DNA of 64,000 bases, taken from Schistocerca nitens (lineage: Eukaryota > Arthropoda > Insecta > Orthoptera > Acrididae). The stretch lies in contig NC_064614.1 in the NCBI RefSeq assembly GCF_023898315.1, positions 499,612,109 to 499,676,108 of the forward strand, in the 5' to 3' direction. Positions 10,215 to 20,839 of the stretch are shown in pieces. How positions within the stretch are numbered: position 1 is the first letter of the stretch; each line of letters starts with the position of its first letter. The notes under the pieces are model-generated. The model worked only from the letters and a program-made list of their open reading frames with translations. It made no database searches and was not told the DNA's origin. A program made the position numbers and the translations under genes.

Positions 10215-11560
10215 AGGAACCATGACATAGCATTCGTCAATAGCAGAAGTGAAACTTTTCTCACGAAAGTAAGAAGAAAAATACTGGGGAACGCATTAAA
10301 TGTGAGTTCGACGTCGGGTGGCACAGCACAAGTTCAGGGCAACCGGGCTATGATTACAAGGGAGTGCGATGAAACACTAATCGCCGCTCACACATTTAGC
10401 ATAACCATTTTCAGAATGACATCGTCAAGACTACCAATCATTTTATAGCTCTGTACTGCTCTGGCGTTTACAACACGTGCTTCGTTAAATTACAGAAAGA
10501 AAGTAATCGCTTTATTGTCCCAGTGTATGAAATTTGAATTATTAACTGTACAGCAAAATTCTATATTTTTGCGCGGTTACAAAATATTGAGCGTATTCTG
10601 ACTTCCATGATTCATCGCGTATATCTCTGTCATTTCTAATGTCTTCCGTATTATAGACCTGAAAGTGTTTACAATAGTCGATGATATTTTTTTGAAAATG
10701 AAGTATCTTCTGTCTGAACTTAAGAATCATACAGAATAAGTTAACACTGTGTTTGCACCACTCCATTCATCATTTAGAAATTAAACTTTAAAATAATGTA
10801 CTGTATTAATAGTGACTGTACAATTGTACTAGATGTTATGCGTTCAATCTGTAATTCGAAAATGGTTACTGCATTTTCTGGCCGCGACTAGCAGTATTTG
10901 GACTCCGTCAATAAATATAGGTGTGTCAGTGCTAACGAAAACGGTTGTGGTCGCTGAAAGACAATCATCCTGATGGCCTTTTCCTCTCTGTGTCAGTAGT
11001 CGCGCATTTCTTACGTTCCAGTATTTATCGAAAAGAGGCTGTCGACCTGTCCCGTTATCTGACACCATTCCTGGGAGTTCAGCATTTATCGTCCACGCTA
11101 GTGGAGAATATGGCCTTTAAGCCGCGTCGACACGGGGTATGTGACAACTGTATTTTCTGTCCCGACCGTTCCACCTACAGTACGTTATTTATCTTCTCTC
11201 AAAAAGATGAAAACATTTATGAGAGGGAATCCTTTCCCGCTGGCGACACGGGAGATATTTTATTCTCCTGCTGCACTACCGCCTGTAGGTTCCCACTCAT
11301 GGCCGAACACCTGGCGTTCTGCGTAATGCAGCGTGCACAGCACGCCTGCTGTGCAGTGAAGTCTTCCTGACGTCATCAGGCGAAATACGCTCCCTTACTT
11401 CCCGTACCTGCCCGGGAAAGCAAATACCGATTCACTTGAAGCTGGGAAAGCGGCGTAGCACAGATGTTTTAATTGTACGACAGGCTCTTTTTTTAAGACT
11501 CAGACACCATTTCCTTAACTAAAATTCTTTACTATTTATAAAATTACTTGGTATGCGTGA
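10215..11560. other. Unassigned sequence
   Basis: AT-rich, with no domain recognised in any short frame and no repeat family identified. Confidence 0.3.
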
Positions 11561-11564
11561 AGAA

Positions 11565-11720
11565 AGGCAAAACGCGGTGATGGCATTTGTAGATTTGGGA
11601 AAGCTTTTGACGATGTGCTACCTTTCACGTCAGTTGCTTTATATCTGTCAAAGCTATTCTATGAATTTCTCTAATCTAAGGAACCAGAGTACGATTACTC
11701 TGTGCAGAACTTGCACGAGT
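11565..11720 (+). pseudogene. RTE-type RT fragment (first of three collinear pieces)
   Basis: A plus-strand frame reads NAVMAFVDLGK and then, after a one-base shift, a FDDV-like segment. This matches the RT motif that carries the first catalytic Asp (FVDLEKAFD in intact relatives, from family knowledge). The match is short. It is most informative with the pieces at 16045 and 20165, which continue the same protein in the same orientation. Confidence 0.45.
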
Positions 11721-11729
11721 TGAATGATT

Positions 11730-12870
11730 CCGCCGATGCTTAACGGCAGATGCTCCCTATGCATACACTAGTTTTACTTGCTTCACTAATCCGTAATAGA
11801 GATAGCAATCATCCAGCATATAAGCCTTTTCAATACGTTCTGGCCTCGTTCAAGGGCCTTGATTTGTGATCATCTACCGTCATTAACCACATATGCTTTG
11901 TTAATTGTCGTCATGTACGTAACCAAATGCTCTCTCTCTCTCGCTTTGACAAATTTATCTTCTGATTTTCACAGTATCCAACTAAGCGCCATTTCACTGA
12001 TGCCGTTTCGTATTCATAGAAGAGGTCATTTCTCCAGGAAATCGTAAGCTTCGTAGTTCCGTGAAGACTGCTCGCGCTCGTAGTTTCTGCTTTTGACGTC
12101 TTATTTAACACCTAAGCCACTGTTATGGTATTGCTGACTTAATAAAAAGTGTGTTGGACTCTTTCCAATTCCCACGAGAGCTACAGTGTAGGGATTTCAT
12201 ACCTCTCCTCCACCATCCTAAGGTGTTGCTAAAAACATCCTCCTGTACGACTGGAAACATCATCGGAGAGAGCTAGTACTCATTAAAGAATTCAGTAATG
12301 TTAATCGTAAAACAATTTAATTGAACAAGATATCTGATTGAGGTCTAATAACAATCTGCATCACATATAAGAAAGAAAACGAAAAACTGCGCCCTAAAAC
12401 ATACAAAATTTAAAAAAAAGTTAAAATTCTAAATACAGTTATGATTGGTACCTGAGGGATCATACGGTGTTAGCAACGTCAAAATTGTTAAGTATGACTG
12501 ACTTGCCAGAATATCCAAAATGTGGACAGATAACGTTTGTCGCCATATACGCATAGAATCGAAAGGAGACTGATCACTCCGCCTGCATGCCCGCCATCAT
12601 CGTGGTTTGGCAGTTCAAACCGACCAATGGCGCACAAGGGCATACATAGTTACAAATTTAAGAATCGAACAGAAATAGCTACCATTACGACAACATTTAT
12701 AAAGTTATTGAGCCAGTTACAGAACCGTACATCAATTTAATAAACTAAATAGAAATAGAAGACCCATCAAAACTGTGTCGAGAGTGTATCTTGTCATACG
12801 TTAGCTACCTAAAATGTACGAAAGACGAATGCTAAACAGAAAGTAATACGAACAAATGTAACTGCCATGT
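11730..12870. other. Unassigned sequence
   Basis: AT-rich stretch with a short TCTC run near 11930. No coding or structural signature is recognised. Confidence 0.3.
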
Positions 12871-12882
12871 TTTGAATGAATG

Positions 12883-14711
12883 CATCTACATCTACATCTA
12901 CATCTATACTCCGCGAGCCACCTTACGGTGTGTGGCGGAGGGTACTTATTGTACCACTATCTGATCCCCCCTTCCCTGTTCCATTCACGAATTGTGCGTG
13001 GGAAGAACGACTGCTTGTAAGTCTCCGTATTTGCTCTAATTTCTCGGATCTTTTCGTTGTGATCATTACGCGAGATATATGTGGGCGGTAGTAATATGTT
13101 GCCCATCTCTTCCCGGAATGTGCTCTCTCGTAATTTCGATAATAAACCTCTCCGTATTGCGTAACGCCTTTCTTGAAGTGTCCGCCACTGGAGCTTGTTC
13201 AGCATCTCCGTAACGCTCTCGCGCTGACTAAATGTCCCCATGACGAATCGCGCTGCTTTTCGCTGGATCATGTCTATCTCTTCTATTAATCCAACCTGGT
13301 AAGGGTCCCATACTGATGAGCAATACTCAAGAATCGGACGAACAAGCGTCTTGTAAGCTACTTCTTTCGTCGATGAGTCACATTTTCTTAGAATTCTTCC
13401 TATGAATCTCAACCTGGCGCCTGCTTTTCCCACTATTTGTTTTATGTGATCATTCCACTTCAGATCGCTCCGGATAGTAACTCCTAAGTATTTTACGGTC
13501 GTTACCGCTTCCAATGATTTACCACCTATGGCATAATCGTACTGGAATGGATTTCTGCCCCTATGTATGCGCATTATATTACATTTATCTACGTTTAGGG
13601 AAAGCTGCCAGCTGTCGCACCATTCATTAATCCTCTGCAGGTCTTCCTGGAGTACGTACGAGTCTTCTGATGTTGCTACTTTCTTGTAGACAACCGTGTC
13701 ATCTGCAAATAGCCTCACGGAGCTACCGATGTTGTCAACTAAGTCATTTATGTATATTGTAAACAATAAAGGTCCTATCACGCTTCCTTGCGGTACTCCC
13801 GAAATTACCTCTACATCTGCAGATTTTGAACCGTTAAGAATGACATGTTGTGTTCTTTCTTCTAGGAAATCCTGAATCCAATCACAAACCTGGTCCGATA
13901 TTCCGTAAGCTCGTATTTTTTTCACTAAACGTAAGTGCGGAACCGTATCAAATGCCTTCCTGAAGTCCAGGAATACGGCATCAATCTGCTCGCCAGTGTC
14001 TACGGCACTGTGAATTTCTTGGACAAATAGGGCGAGCTGAGTTTCACATGATCTCTGTTTGCGGAATCCATGTTGGTTATGATGAAGGAGATTTGTATTA
14101 TCTAAGAACGTCATAATACGAGAACATAAAACATGTTCCATTATTCTACAACAGATTGACGTAAGCGAAATAGGCCTATAATTATTCGCATCTGATTTAT
14201 GACCCTTCTTGAAAATGGGAACGACCTGCGCTTTCTTCCAGTCGCTAGGTACTTTACGTTCTTCCAGAGATCTACGATAAATTGCTGATAGAAAGGGGGC
14301 AAGTTCTTTAGCATAATCACTGTAGAATCTTACGGGTATCTCGTCTGGTCCGGATGCTTTTCCGCTACTAAGTGATAGCAGTTGTTTTTCAATTCCGATA
14401 TCGTTTATTTCAATATTTTCCATTTTGGCGTCCGTGCGACGGCTGAAGTCAGGGACCGTGTTACGATTTTCCGCAGTGAAACAGTTTCGGAACACTGAAT
14501 TCAGTATTTCTGCCTTTCTTCGGTCGTCCTCTGTTTCGGTGCCATCGTGGTCAACGAGTGACTGAATAGGGGATTTAGATCCGCTTACCGATTTTACATA
14601 TGACCAAAACTTTTTAGGGTTCTTGTTTAGATTGTTTGCCAATGTTTTATGTTCGAATAATGGCGTTGCTTCACTCAAATATTGAAACTGCCGTAAATCG
14701 ACGGATGTCAT
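12883..14711 (-). mobile_element. 5'-truncated L2/CR1-like non-LTR retrotransposon
   Basis: On the minus strand it runs from within the ORF2 RT region (about 14711) to a 3' terminus made of repeated ATGTAG units (12883-12907 as CATCTA repeats). A short 3' UTR precedes the tail. The apurinic endonuclease and ORF1 expected in a full element are absent. The microsatellite-like tail instead of poly(A) is known for CR1/L2-type elements. The open frame suggests a recent insertion. Confidence 0.82.
12957..14711 (-). CDS. Reverse transcriptase of L2/CR1-like retrotransposon, N-terminally truncated
   Basis: This is an open frame of 584 codons. The apparent Met start is not native, since the protein begins inside the linker before the RT. 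Visible motifs: SGPDEIP (about 120), NNYRPISLTS (176), VFLDFRKAFD with Asp249, GVPQGSVIGPLL (305) and the catalytic FADD with Asp337/Asp338. Thumb and connection follow: VKYLGVTIRSDLKW (406), VRPILEYCSSVWDPYQ (457) and the C-terminal FFPRTIREWN. All catalytic Asp residues are intact. In a complete element it would copy its own RNA at a nicked target; without endonuclease and promoter this copy cannot move alone. Remnants of related proteins lie at 3256, 20840, 27592 and 42470. Confidence 0.9.
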   Translation of the reverse strand: MTSVDLRQFQYLSEATPLFEHKTLANNLNKNPKKFWSYVKSVSGSKSPIQSLVDHDGTETEDDRRKAEILNSVFRNCFTAENRNTVPDFSRRTDAKMENIEINDIGIEKQLLSLSSGKASGPDEIPVRFYSDYAKELAPFLSAIYRRSLEERKVPSDWKKAQVVPIFKKGHKSDANNYRPISLTSICCRIMEHVLCSRIMTFLDNTNLLHHNQHGFRKQRSCETQLALFVQEIHSAVDTGEQIDAVFLDFRKAFDTVPHLRLVKKIRAYGISDQVCDWIQDFLEERTQHVILNGSKSADVEVISGVPQGSVIGPLLFTIYINDLVDNIGSSVRLFADDTVVYKKVATSEDSYVLQEDLQRINEWCDSWQLSLNVDKCNIMRIHRGRNPFQYDYAIGGKSLEAVTTVKYLGVTIRSDLKWNDHIKQIVGKAGARLRFIGRILRKCDSSTKEVAYKTLVRPILEYCSSVWDPYQVGLIEEIDMIQRKAARFVMGTFSQRESVTEMLNKLQWRTLQERRYAIRRGLLSKLRESTFREEMGNILLPPTYISRNDHNEKIREIRANTETYKQSFFPRTIREWNREGGIR

Positions 14712-14936
14712 ACACAGTAGCTGTGCGCCACATCCTTGCGGGTGTGTTTATCAGGGCCGATGTCGTAGCGCGAGAGCAGGAAGCCGTGAAGAAGATTGCG
14801 ACTCTGTGGTGCCAGTCTTTTCCGAGATCTGCAGATCATCGTCAGCCCACCGAAGCCGGTTATCTAATTAATTTTAAACTCGATTTTGATCAAGGATATC
14901 AATAACCATACATATTAGAAAATGCGTGCTTGCGTG
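14712..14936. other. Unassigned flank of the L2-like insertion
   Basis: Short stretch containing the 5' junction of the L2-like element. No motif is recognised. Confidence 0.25.
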
Positions 14937-14940
14937 CGCG

Positions 14941-14944
<4 letters not shown>

Positions 14945-14999
<55 letters not shown>
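14945..14999. repeat. (TG)n microsatellite
   Basis: About 27 uninterrupted TG units, preceded by a TGCG-rich lead-in. Confidence 0.97.
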
Positions 15000-15002
<3 letters not shown>

Positions 15003-15665
15003 GCGCATCTTCTCCTAAACCACTGGGCCGGTTTCGACCAAACTTGGCACATATCCCTTACTGCCGGGCGGAAATCCCAGTGGGGTTAGAACCGAGTGTC
15101 TATCATAATTCACGAGATATGACGCCATAAACAATGAGACGCGTGGAAAAATCCCGCGTCATGCATAACGTTTTAAGACGAGTACGTTTATTCTTTATTA
15201 TTAAGACACTCCTGCAGGCTAGTCAACGTAAGGAAATCCCCTGACACCAGGCAGCACTTTTGACAGATTTCATCTGCGAAGCGCAAACGTTTGTAGACGA
15301 AAACAATAGCCGTTGAAACTTCCTGGCAGATTAAAACTGTATGCCGGACCGAGACTCGAACTCAGGAGCTTTGCCTTTCGCGGGCAAGTGCTCTACCAAC
15401 TGAGCTACCTAAGCACGACTGACGCCCCGTCCTCACAGCTTTAATTCCGCCAGTACCTCGTCTCCTTACATACATTATACATTTGTACATCATGCATATT
15501 TCTTTGTACGACTGTTTCGTAATTTCAAAGGTGTTTTCCCGAATGCATGGAAATGAAATTGTTTCGATACTTCACTACAAACGCAATTAATTTTTTGTTT
15601 GTTTTTTGTTTCTAATAGAAATTGGCAAAATGAATACCCGGATTACGCTGGTTTTGTCAGCTAGT
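15000..15665 (+). mobile_element. Possible Helitron-type non-autonomous element
   Basis: The segment begins with a conserved-looking run (AAACCACTGGGCCGGTTTCG) and ends with CAGCTAG followed by T, preceded by ACCCGGATTACGCTGGT, which could be a decayed hairpin. A CTAG end after a hairpin is the Helitron 3' signature (family knowledge), but the hairpin here is imperfect and no Rep/helicase is present. The tRNA-like fragment at 15313-15467 is inserted within it. Confidence 0.3.
15313..15467 (-). repeat. tRNA-like repeat fragment
   Basis: The minus strand has A box TAGCTCAGTTGG and a B-box-like GAGTTCGAGTCTCGG. It corresponds to one arm of the palindromic element at 4089-4456 and ends at the same internal GGAGACGAGG boundary. 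No target duplication is obvious. Confidence 0.7.
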
Positions 15666-15790
15666 ATGCAATAAATGATACAGATCGCCGCGTCTCCTTC
15701 AACAGACGTGTGGTACTGAAAAGAATTGGTAGAGGCGGTAATCTGCAGGGCCACGAACTCGGAACAAAGCTGTGTGTGCGTGCGTGTGTT

Positions 15791-15791
<1 letters not shown>

Positions 15792-15836
<45 letters not shown>
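15792..15836. repeat. (TG)n microsatellite
   Basis: About 22 TG units, following an imperfect TGCGTGTG lead-in from about 15771. Confidence 0.97.
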
Positions 15837-15837
<1 letters not shown>

Positions 15838-15839
15838 CA

Positions 15840-16040
15840 TTTGGAGAGGGCGCGGTGCGGCATGGCACGGCACAGCACGAGCGCGACGTCCAGCAGAGGC
15901 GGTGGATGGGCCAGACGCCGTTAGCTGTACCGCTGCGCGCCGTGGCGCAGCTAGCCACGGCCCCGGGACCTTACCGCCGACGACACGTCCTCCCAACACG
16001 CTAACTGACGCCAAACTGCTCCAGCAGAAAACGTGGAGCG
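15840..16040. other. Short GC-rich segment
   Basis: About 200 bp rich in CG dinucleotides next to the TG repeat. No exon signals or protein domain are convincing. Confidence 0.3.
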
Positions 16041-16044
16041 AATG

Positions 16045-16612
16045 AAAAGTTATGCACAACTTGTGTAGAAACCAAGCTGCAGTAATAAGAGTCGAACGTT
16101 GCGAAAGAGAAGCAGTTGTTGAAATGGGAATGAGAAGGGTTGTAGCCTATCTCCGATGTCCTTCAGTCTGTACGTCGAATAATCTCCAAAAGAAACAGAA
16201 ACAGAATTTGAAAAAGAAATTACAGTTGAAGGAGAAGAAATCTAGATATTAAAGTTTATCGATAGCACTGTAATTCTGACAGAGACCGCAAACGACTTTG
16301 AAGAGCAGTTGAACGGAATGGATAGTGTCTGAAAAACAGGTTATAAAACTAACATCAACAAGGGTGAAACAAGAGTAGTGCAATGTAGTCGAAATAAATC
16401 AGGCAACGTTAATGGAATTAGATTAGCAGATGGCACACTAAAATTAGTAAATGGGTTTTTCTATTTGGAAAGCGAAATAACTGTCGATGGCCGAATTAGA
16501 GAGGGTATAAAACGTAGAATGCAAATAGCAACAAAATAATTTCTGTAAAAGAGATGTATGTAAACATATAATATGAAATTAAGTATTTTCTGAAGTTACA
16601 CTACTAAATAAA
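16045..16612 (+). pseudogene. RTE-type RT fragment (second of three collinear pieces)
   Basis: Plus-strand frames give QAAVIRVE, a GMRRVVAYLRCP segment in the place of the GVRQGCSLSP-like motif, a VILTETANDFEEQLNGMDSV segment directly after the YADD site, then VNGFFYLESEITVDGRI, which corresponds to a FCYLGSKITDDG-type motif. Several shifts and stops interrupt it. It stops close to 16612, where an inverted-repeat-bounded insertion begins; the protein resumes at 20165. Confidence 0.7.
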
Positions 16613-17375
16613 GTTATTACTTTGGCGAAACCCTGTAATTGTCTCCCATTGCGAAGCATAAGGTTGAAATCTGGTTCAAAGGTGCCTACAACATTCTTCT
16701 ACAATGGTGTAAAAGTGCGGCGCCCTACGACATCACCCTCGGGTTAGGCGACGCTTCAAAACAGCAAGGTGTCGAAACATGTGAAAGAAAAGACCACAGC
16801 TCAGAAGTTTATGAGAAATGTAAGGGTTAATGAAGTCACAATGAAACCAAATTTCACCACAATTCCACTCAACGCCTTACTGGACGTGTCAGACGATTGA
16901 AAGGTCGTAACAACTCCTCTTACTCACATTTCACCCCTCCTTTTGACATCTCTGCGACACCGAGTTTCGGAATCACGCGATTTTCTTATGGGTGACAGAG
17001 AAAAACACATCGCCGTTCAGAATCGACATAAAAGGCCCTCAGGAAATGGCATAAAGGGCGTGAATGAAACCATCCCTTCCCTTGGGGCGTTGATTTCCAC
17101 ACATTTCGCGCTCGGAAAAGACTTTGCAGTGCGGTGAGCCACTATACGACATTACTGACAACGTTCGACACCGATAATACCCTCCGAATGACTCAGCTCT
17201 ACTCTGAAGACATCGTGGGCGCCCCTTCGACACCCCTTAGGTGAAGCTGTTTGCTCTCAGGCGCTGGAGCAGCTGCGGGGCAGCATTCAGCTGAGTGGAA
17301 ATCCATGTATATCACAGGCACATTTTTAACGTGCCCAGCAAAGGTGCATGGCGACACCGAACTGTGCCGACGGTT

Positions 17376-17397
17376 GGGGGGGGGGGGGGGGGGGGGG
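17376..17397 (+). repeat. Poly-G tract (22 nt)
   Basis: Uninterrupted run of 22 G. Its length is likely to be unstable and hard to sequence. Confidence 0.95.
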
Positions 17398-17859
17398 CAG
17401 GGGAGTGTTACAGGGACCCTTTGCAGTATTATTCGTGCACATATCAACGTTGCAACCCTCCAAGATCACGCCAGAGGAGGCAGGCAACAAACATGAGGGG
17501 TAAAGTAGCATAAACACCCGCTGCTGATTCGGATCACGTTCAGATTTCGTCGAACGTTTTTGAATGATACCTAGTGGTTCCACCCTGTATACCAGAGCAA
17601 AATTCTAGTCCCACTACACTCGAAAGAGGTCAGATAACGCTCAGTATACACACCTTAACAGAAGTCTGGAATATCATACAGTTTACTACAACGATTTCTT
17701 ATAGTTCACCCATTGGGGTTTGTACAATACCTTATTACCAAAATAAACATAATTCCTTCTGAAAACGGGAACGATTTTGGTTAGCTACAGAAAACCGTAA
17801 CAAAACAAAGCAGGCTCTCTCCTAAGTGTATACCTCGAAAACAAAAACAATGAAATCTG

Positions 17860-18890
17860 TATCTCATGATGATGATTATCAGTCTTTAGCAGTGAGTATG
17901 TCCTCCCCGCACACGGATGCGTTCTTCCACTGTGCGAGGCATGTTCTGAATGAGACCATCAAGTTTATCTTGTGGTATGAGGTCCCACTCCTCAGTGGCA
18001 GCTCCAGTGAGTCCCTGAAGATCGTCATATGGATTAGGACGCTGTGCAGTGGCCACCTTCAACAGATCCCTCTACTGAATAGCATTCATGTCCGCGGGAC
18101 TGTGATGTCCAATGCATTCGGTTGCTGTTTCATCTTTGAAGGTACCAAGACATTGCTAGAGTACGCTGCCGTCTTGCATTTTCATCGACTAGTACGAAGC
18201 TCTCACCGACTTTACGTCTGTAAGGCCTTACAACCGTTTGTAGGACCTCCTGGAGGTATCGGGACCGGTCAAATTGCCGTAGATGGAAATTAGAGGAGTC
18301 CGCCGTCCCATCGTTATTGGCGCCCAGAACATTACACTTCCACCTGCTATGGATTTTCTTAACGTATCGGCGTTTTTGGTGTCGTCTTGCTAACCCGGTC
18401 GCAAACCAATCCTGGTCTCGTCAGCAAACATGATATTGCTCCATTCTGCAATGGTCCAATGTTGATGTGCAAGAGCCCAGGTCCTTTGATTGTTTCCGTT
18501 CCGTTAGTTCAGTGCAAAACTTCTCATTGTCTTCTGGAATGCAGACCACTTTGATGCAAACTTCAGCGCACTGTTTGGTCCGAGATACGAATCCCTGTTG
18601 CCCGGAAGAAGTCATGTCCAACATTTCTCCCCGTTGATGTTGCGCGCCTGCGAACCGACATTGGGAGGAAACGATCCAGCACTGGTGTTTTCATACGAGG
18701 ACGACCACTGCGAGGACTACCGTTCACATTTACCGTCTCTCTGTACTTTCTCCTAGCCCTAGACACACCACTTTGAGTGACATCTAATCGATCGGCAACA
18801 TCTTCGGGAGTATGACCTGCTGAAAGTAAAGCCGCTATCCCGTCTCTATCAAAGTGCTGTATGCCTCTAAGTGGCATGTTACTGAAGTGC
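17860..18890 (-). pseudogene. Decayed Tc1-like transposase
   Basis: Minus strand from about 18877: MPLRGIQHFDRDGIAALLSA, then GHTPEDVADRLDVTQSGVSR as the helix-turn-helix, then GRPRMKTPVLDRF. Later frames give FADETRIGLRPG (first Asp region), GGSVMFWAPIT, a VDENARRQRT segment where QDNARPHR is expected, and HWTSQS before the Glu site. The order is that of a Tc1 transposase, but stops and frameshifts occur throughout and the second Asp motif is degraded. Terminal repeats were not located. Confidence 0.7.
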
Positions 18891-19153
18891 TGAACAAAAA
18901 CTAAATGAAGCCGTTGTTGATAATGGACTACTCGCGGTGTCCCGCTGCGGCAGCGGTATGTTTACATAGCTGGGAAACGGCCACATAGCATGCCAATAGT
19001 AAACACCGTGGGTTACAGTATGTGGGCTCTGGTTAATGGGTCTATGGGGCCTCTGTATCGTAGACTACATTTTACGAAAGTATTCGAAACTTTTGTTGAA
19101 CACTGAAGTTGCAACCGCACGATTCCTTAGAGTAGATTTGAAACGTCCGGGTT

Positions 19154-19196
19154 GAGGAGAGGGGGGCGGGCGGGAGAGGGGGGGGGGGGCGGGGGG
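19154..19196 (+). repeat. G-rich tract
   Basis: Several G runs of 6-10 nt separated by single bases. The pattern could form a G-quadruplex; function unknown. Confidence 0.8.
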
Positions 19197-19399
19197 TATA
19201 TCAGCAGTGTCGAACGCTGTTAGGAACTTCTTACTGTTGCAAATTGCACTGCTAACTGTCGTTTTCGACCGCGAAAAGGGAATTGACGTCCCCAAGAGAA
19301 TGGTTGATTTCATTGACGTCCTTTATGCCACCTCCTGCGGAGTGGTGGTGACTCTAAAATGTTTTCTTCGGCCACCAATAAGAAAATCGAGTATAATAA

Positions 19400-19795
19400 T
19401 AATGGCGTGTGACGAGGGCCTCCCGGCGGGTAGACCGTTCGCCTGGTTTAAGTCTGTCGATGTGACGCCACTACGGCGACTAGCGCGTCGATGGGGATGA
19501 AATGATGATGATTAGGACAACACAACACCCAGTCCCTAAGCGGAGAAAATCTCCGACCCAGCCGGGAATCGAACCAGGTCTGTAGCGCTGACTACTTTTT
19601 TTTTTGTTTTGCATTTTGTTCGTTGTTGTTCGTTGTTGATCGTTGTGTTTGGTCGTTGCGGACGTCACATGACATTCGTTTAAGTTCGTTGTTGATTCTT
19701 TCACTCAGTTTTTTTTTTACAGAGGCGAACCAGCTCTCTGACCGAACACGCTGAGCTACCGTGCCGGCAACCACTCAGCTACCGGGGGCGGACGG
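19400..19795 (-). repeat. tRNA-like SINE (another group) carrying a nested SINE
   Basis: On the minus strand the A-box part CGCCCCCGGTAGCTGAGTGG (19771-19790) and the B box GGTTCGATTCCCGGC (near 19560-19580) belong to one tRNA-like head, now separated by about 175 bp of inserted DNA. The body continues to about 19400 with ATGATGATT and a GACGCCACTACGGCG segment. Confidence 0.65.
19595..19768 (-). repeat. Nested tRNA-like SINE with T-rich tail
   Basis: It lies between the A and B boxes of the SINE at 19400-19795. Its own head (TGCCGGCACGGTAGCTCAGC on the minus strand) is at the right. The left end is a T run, which is an A-rich tail on the minus strand. The short ACTAC/ACCAC flanks may be a decayed duplication. 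Confidence 0.55.
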
Positions 19796-20164
19796 AAAAT
19801 TGAGTGATTACAACGCTTGTTGTTGTGGGTCTGACCTCCATCTCAGAGGTGTCAAAAGAAGGCCTGGAATGTGGGCGAGCTTCCAGTCGTGTCACACGTC
19901 CACAATGGCGTTGGGCAGAAATGTGTTGAAATGCGGTTTCAATGTGACATCATTAACCCCCCTTAGAGGTAACTTGATTCTTGAGCTCTGGACCTTTGTC
20001 TGCATGTTTCGACACCTTGCTGTTTGAAACGTCGCCGAACTCGAGGGTGATGTTGCAGGGTGCCACGCCTTCGCACCATTAAAGAAGAGGGTTTTAGGCA
20101 CCTTCGAGCCAAATTTCCAACTTCTGCTTCGCAATGGGAGACAATTACGGGGTTTTGCAAAATT

Positions 20165-20830
20165 GACTTTTTGTTAGTCTTTTATTTGTCTGGAGTGTAG
20201 TCGTATACGGAAGCGAAGTGAAACGTGAGAGATAAACAGGTCACAGAGGACGGGAACAGGAGTTCCCGAAGTGTGAAGCTACAGGAAATTGCTGAAGCTT
20301 AGCTGGTTAGATGAAGTAACCAATAACGAGGTATTAAATCGAACTGAAAAAAAATTCATAACACAACTTGAGTTCATATAGTTCAAATGGCACTGAGCAT
20401 TATGGGATTTAACAACTGAGGTCACCAGTCCCCTAGAACTTAGAATTACTTAAACCTAACTTAACCTAAGGACATCACACTCATCCATGCCCGAGGCAGG
20501 ATTCGAACCTGCGACCGCCGCAGTCGCGCGGTTCCGGACTGAAGCGCCTAGAAGCACTAGGCCACAGCGGCTGGCAGACCTTGAGTAAAAGAAGATACCG
20601 AGGGAGAGGCGGCACCCTAAGGCATCAAGAAATTGTGACGTTGGTAACTGAAGGAAGCTTGAGCAGAGAACAAGTTGCACAGACACCTGAAAACCAAAGC
20701 TTGAATATAGCAAGCAAGTTTTAGTGGATATAGGTCTAGTAGTTATGCAGAGATGAAAAGACTTGCATAGGTTAGATTAGCGGGGAGGGCAGCGTCAAAC
20801 CAGTCTTCGAACTGAAGACCACAACAACAA
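20165..20830 (+). pseudogene. RTE-type retrotransposon 3' end (third collinear piece)
   Basis: It starts with a WSVVVYGSEVK-like segment, continues through an EIAEA-WLDEV-NEVLNRTEKK-like region, is broken by a SINE, and resumes at LSKRRYRGRG. It ends at SNQSSN-type codons and the 3' run GAAGACCACAACAACAATAA. The same 3' end occurs on the minus strand at 33190-33428. Together with 11565 and 16045 it appears to be one element split by later insertions. Confidence 0.7.
20374..20579 (-). repeat. tRNA-derived SINE, group A
   Basis: Full-length copy with diverged ends, inserted in the RTE-type 3' end. The 7-bp repeat CTTGAGT lies at 20367-20373 and 20580-20586. More substitutions than in the other copies suggest that it is older. 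Confidence 0.85.
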
Positions 20831-20839
20831 TAATACATA

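Larger units (their letters stand above)
16618..20163. mobile_element. 3.5-kb insertion bounded by about 370-bp inverted repeats
   Basis: The left arm (16618 to about 16990) and right arm (about 19800-20163) are clear but imperfect reverse complements; both end next to GTAATTGTCTCCCATTGCGA. The RTE-type RT reading from the left (to 16612) continues to the right (from 20165), so the whole block appears to interrupt that element. Inside are a decayed Tc1-like transposase, poly-G tracts and nested SINEs. No transposase of its own is recognised. Two independent copies of one repeat is the alternative. Confidence 0.6.

Noticed and set aside
9430..10448. Plus-strand open frames of 143 and 234 codons over Tc1 copy 1 (and equivalents over copy 2)
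   Set aside because: They are antisense shadows of the transposase gene; the minus-strand frame carries all family motifs.
11090..11370. Open frame of 141 codons at 10.9-11.4 kb as a host exon
   Set aside because: No splice signals, no domain and ordinary AT-rich surroundings.
15710..16059. Open frames with long Cys/Val or His/Thr runs
   Set aside because: They are translations of the TG microsatellite.
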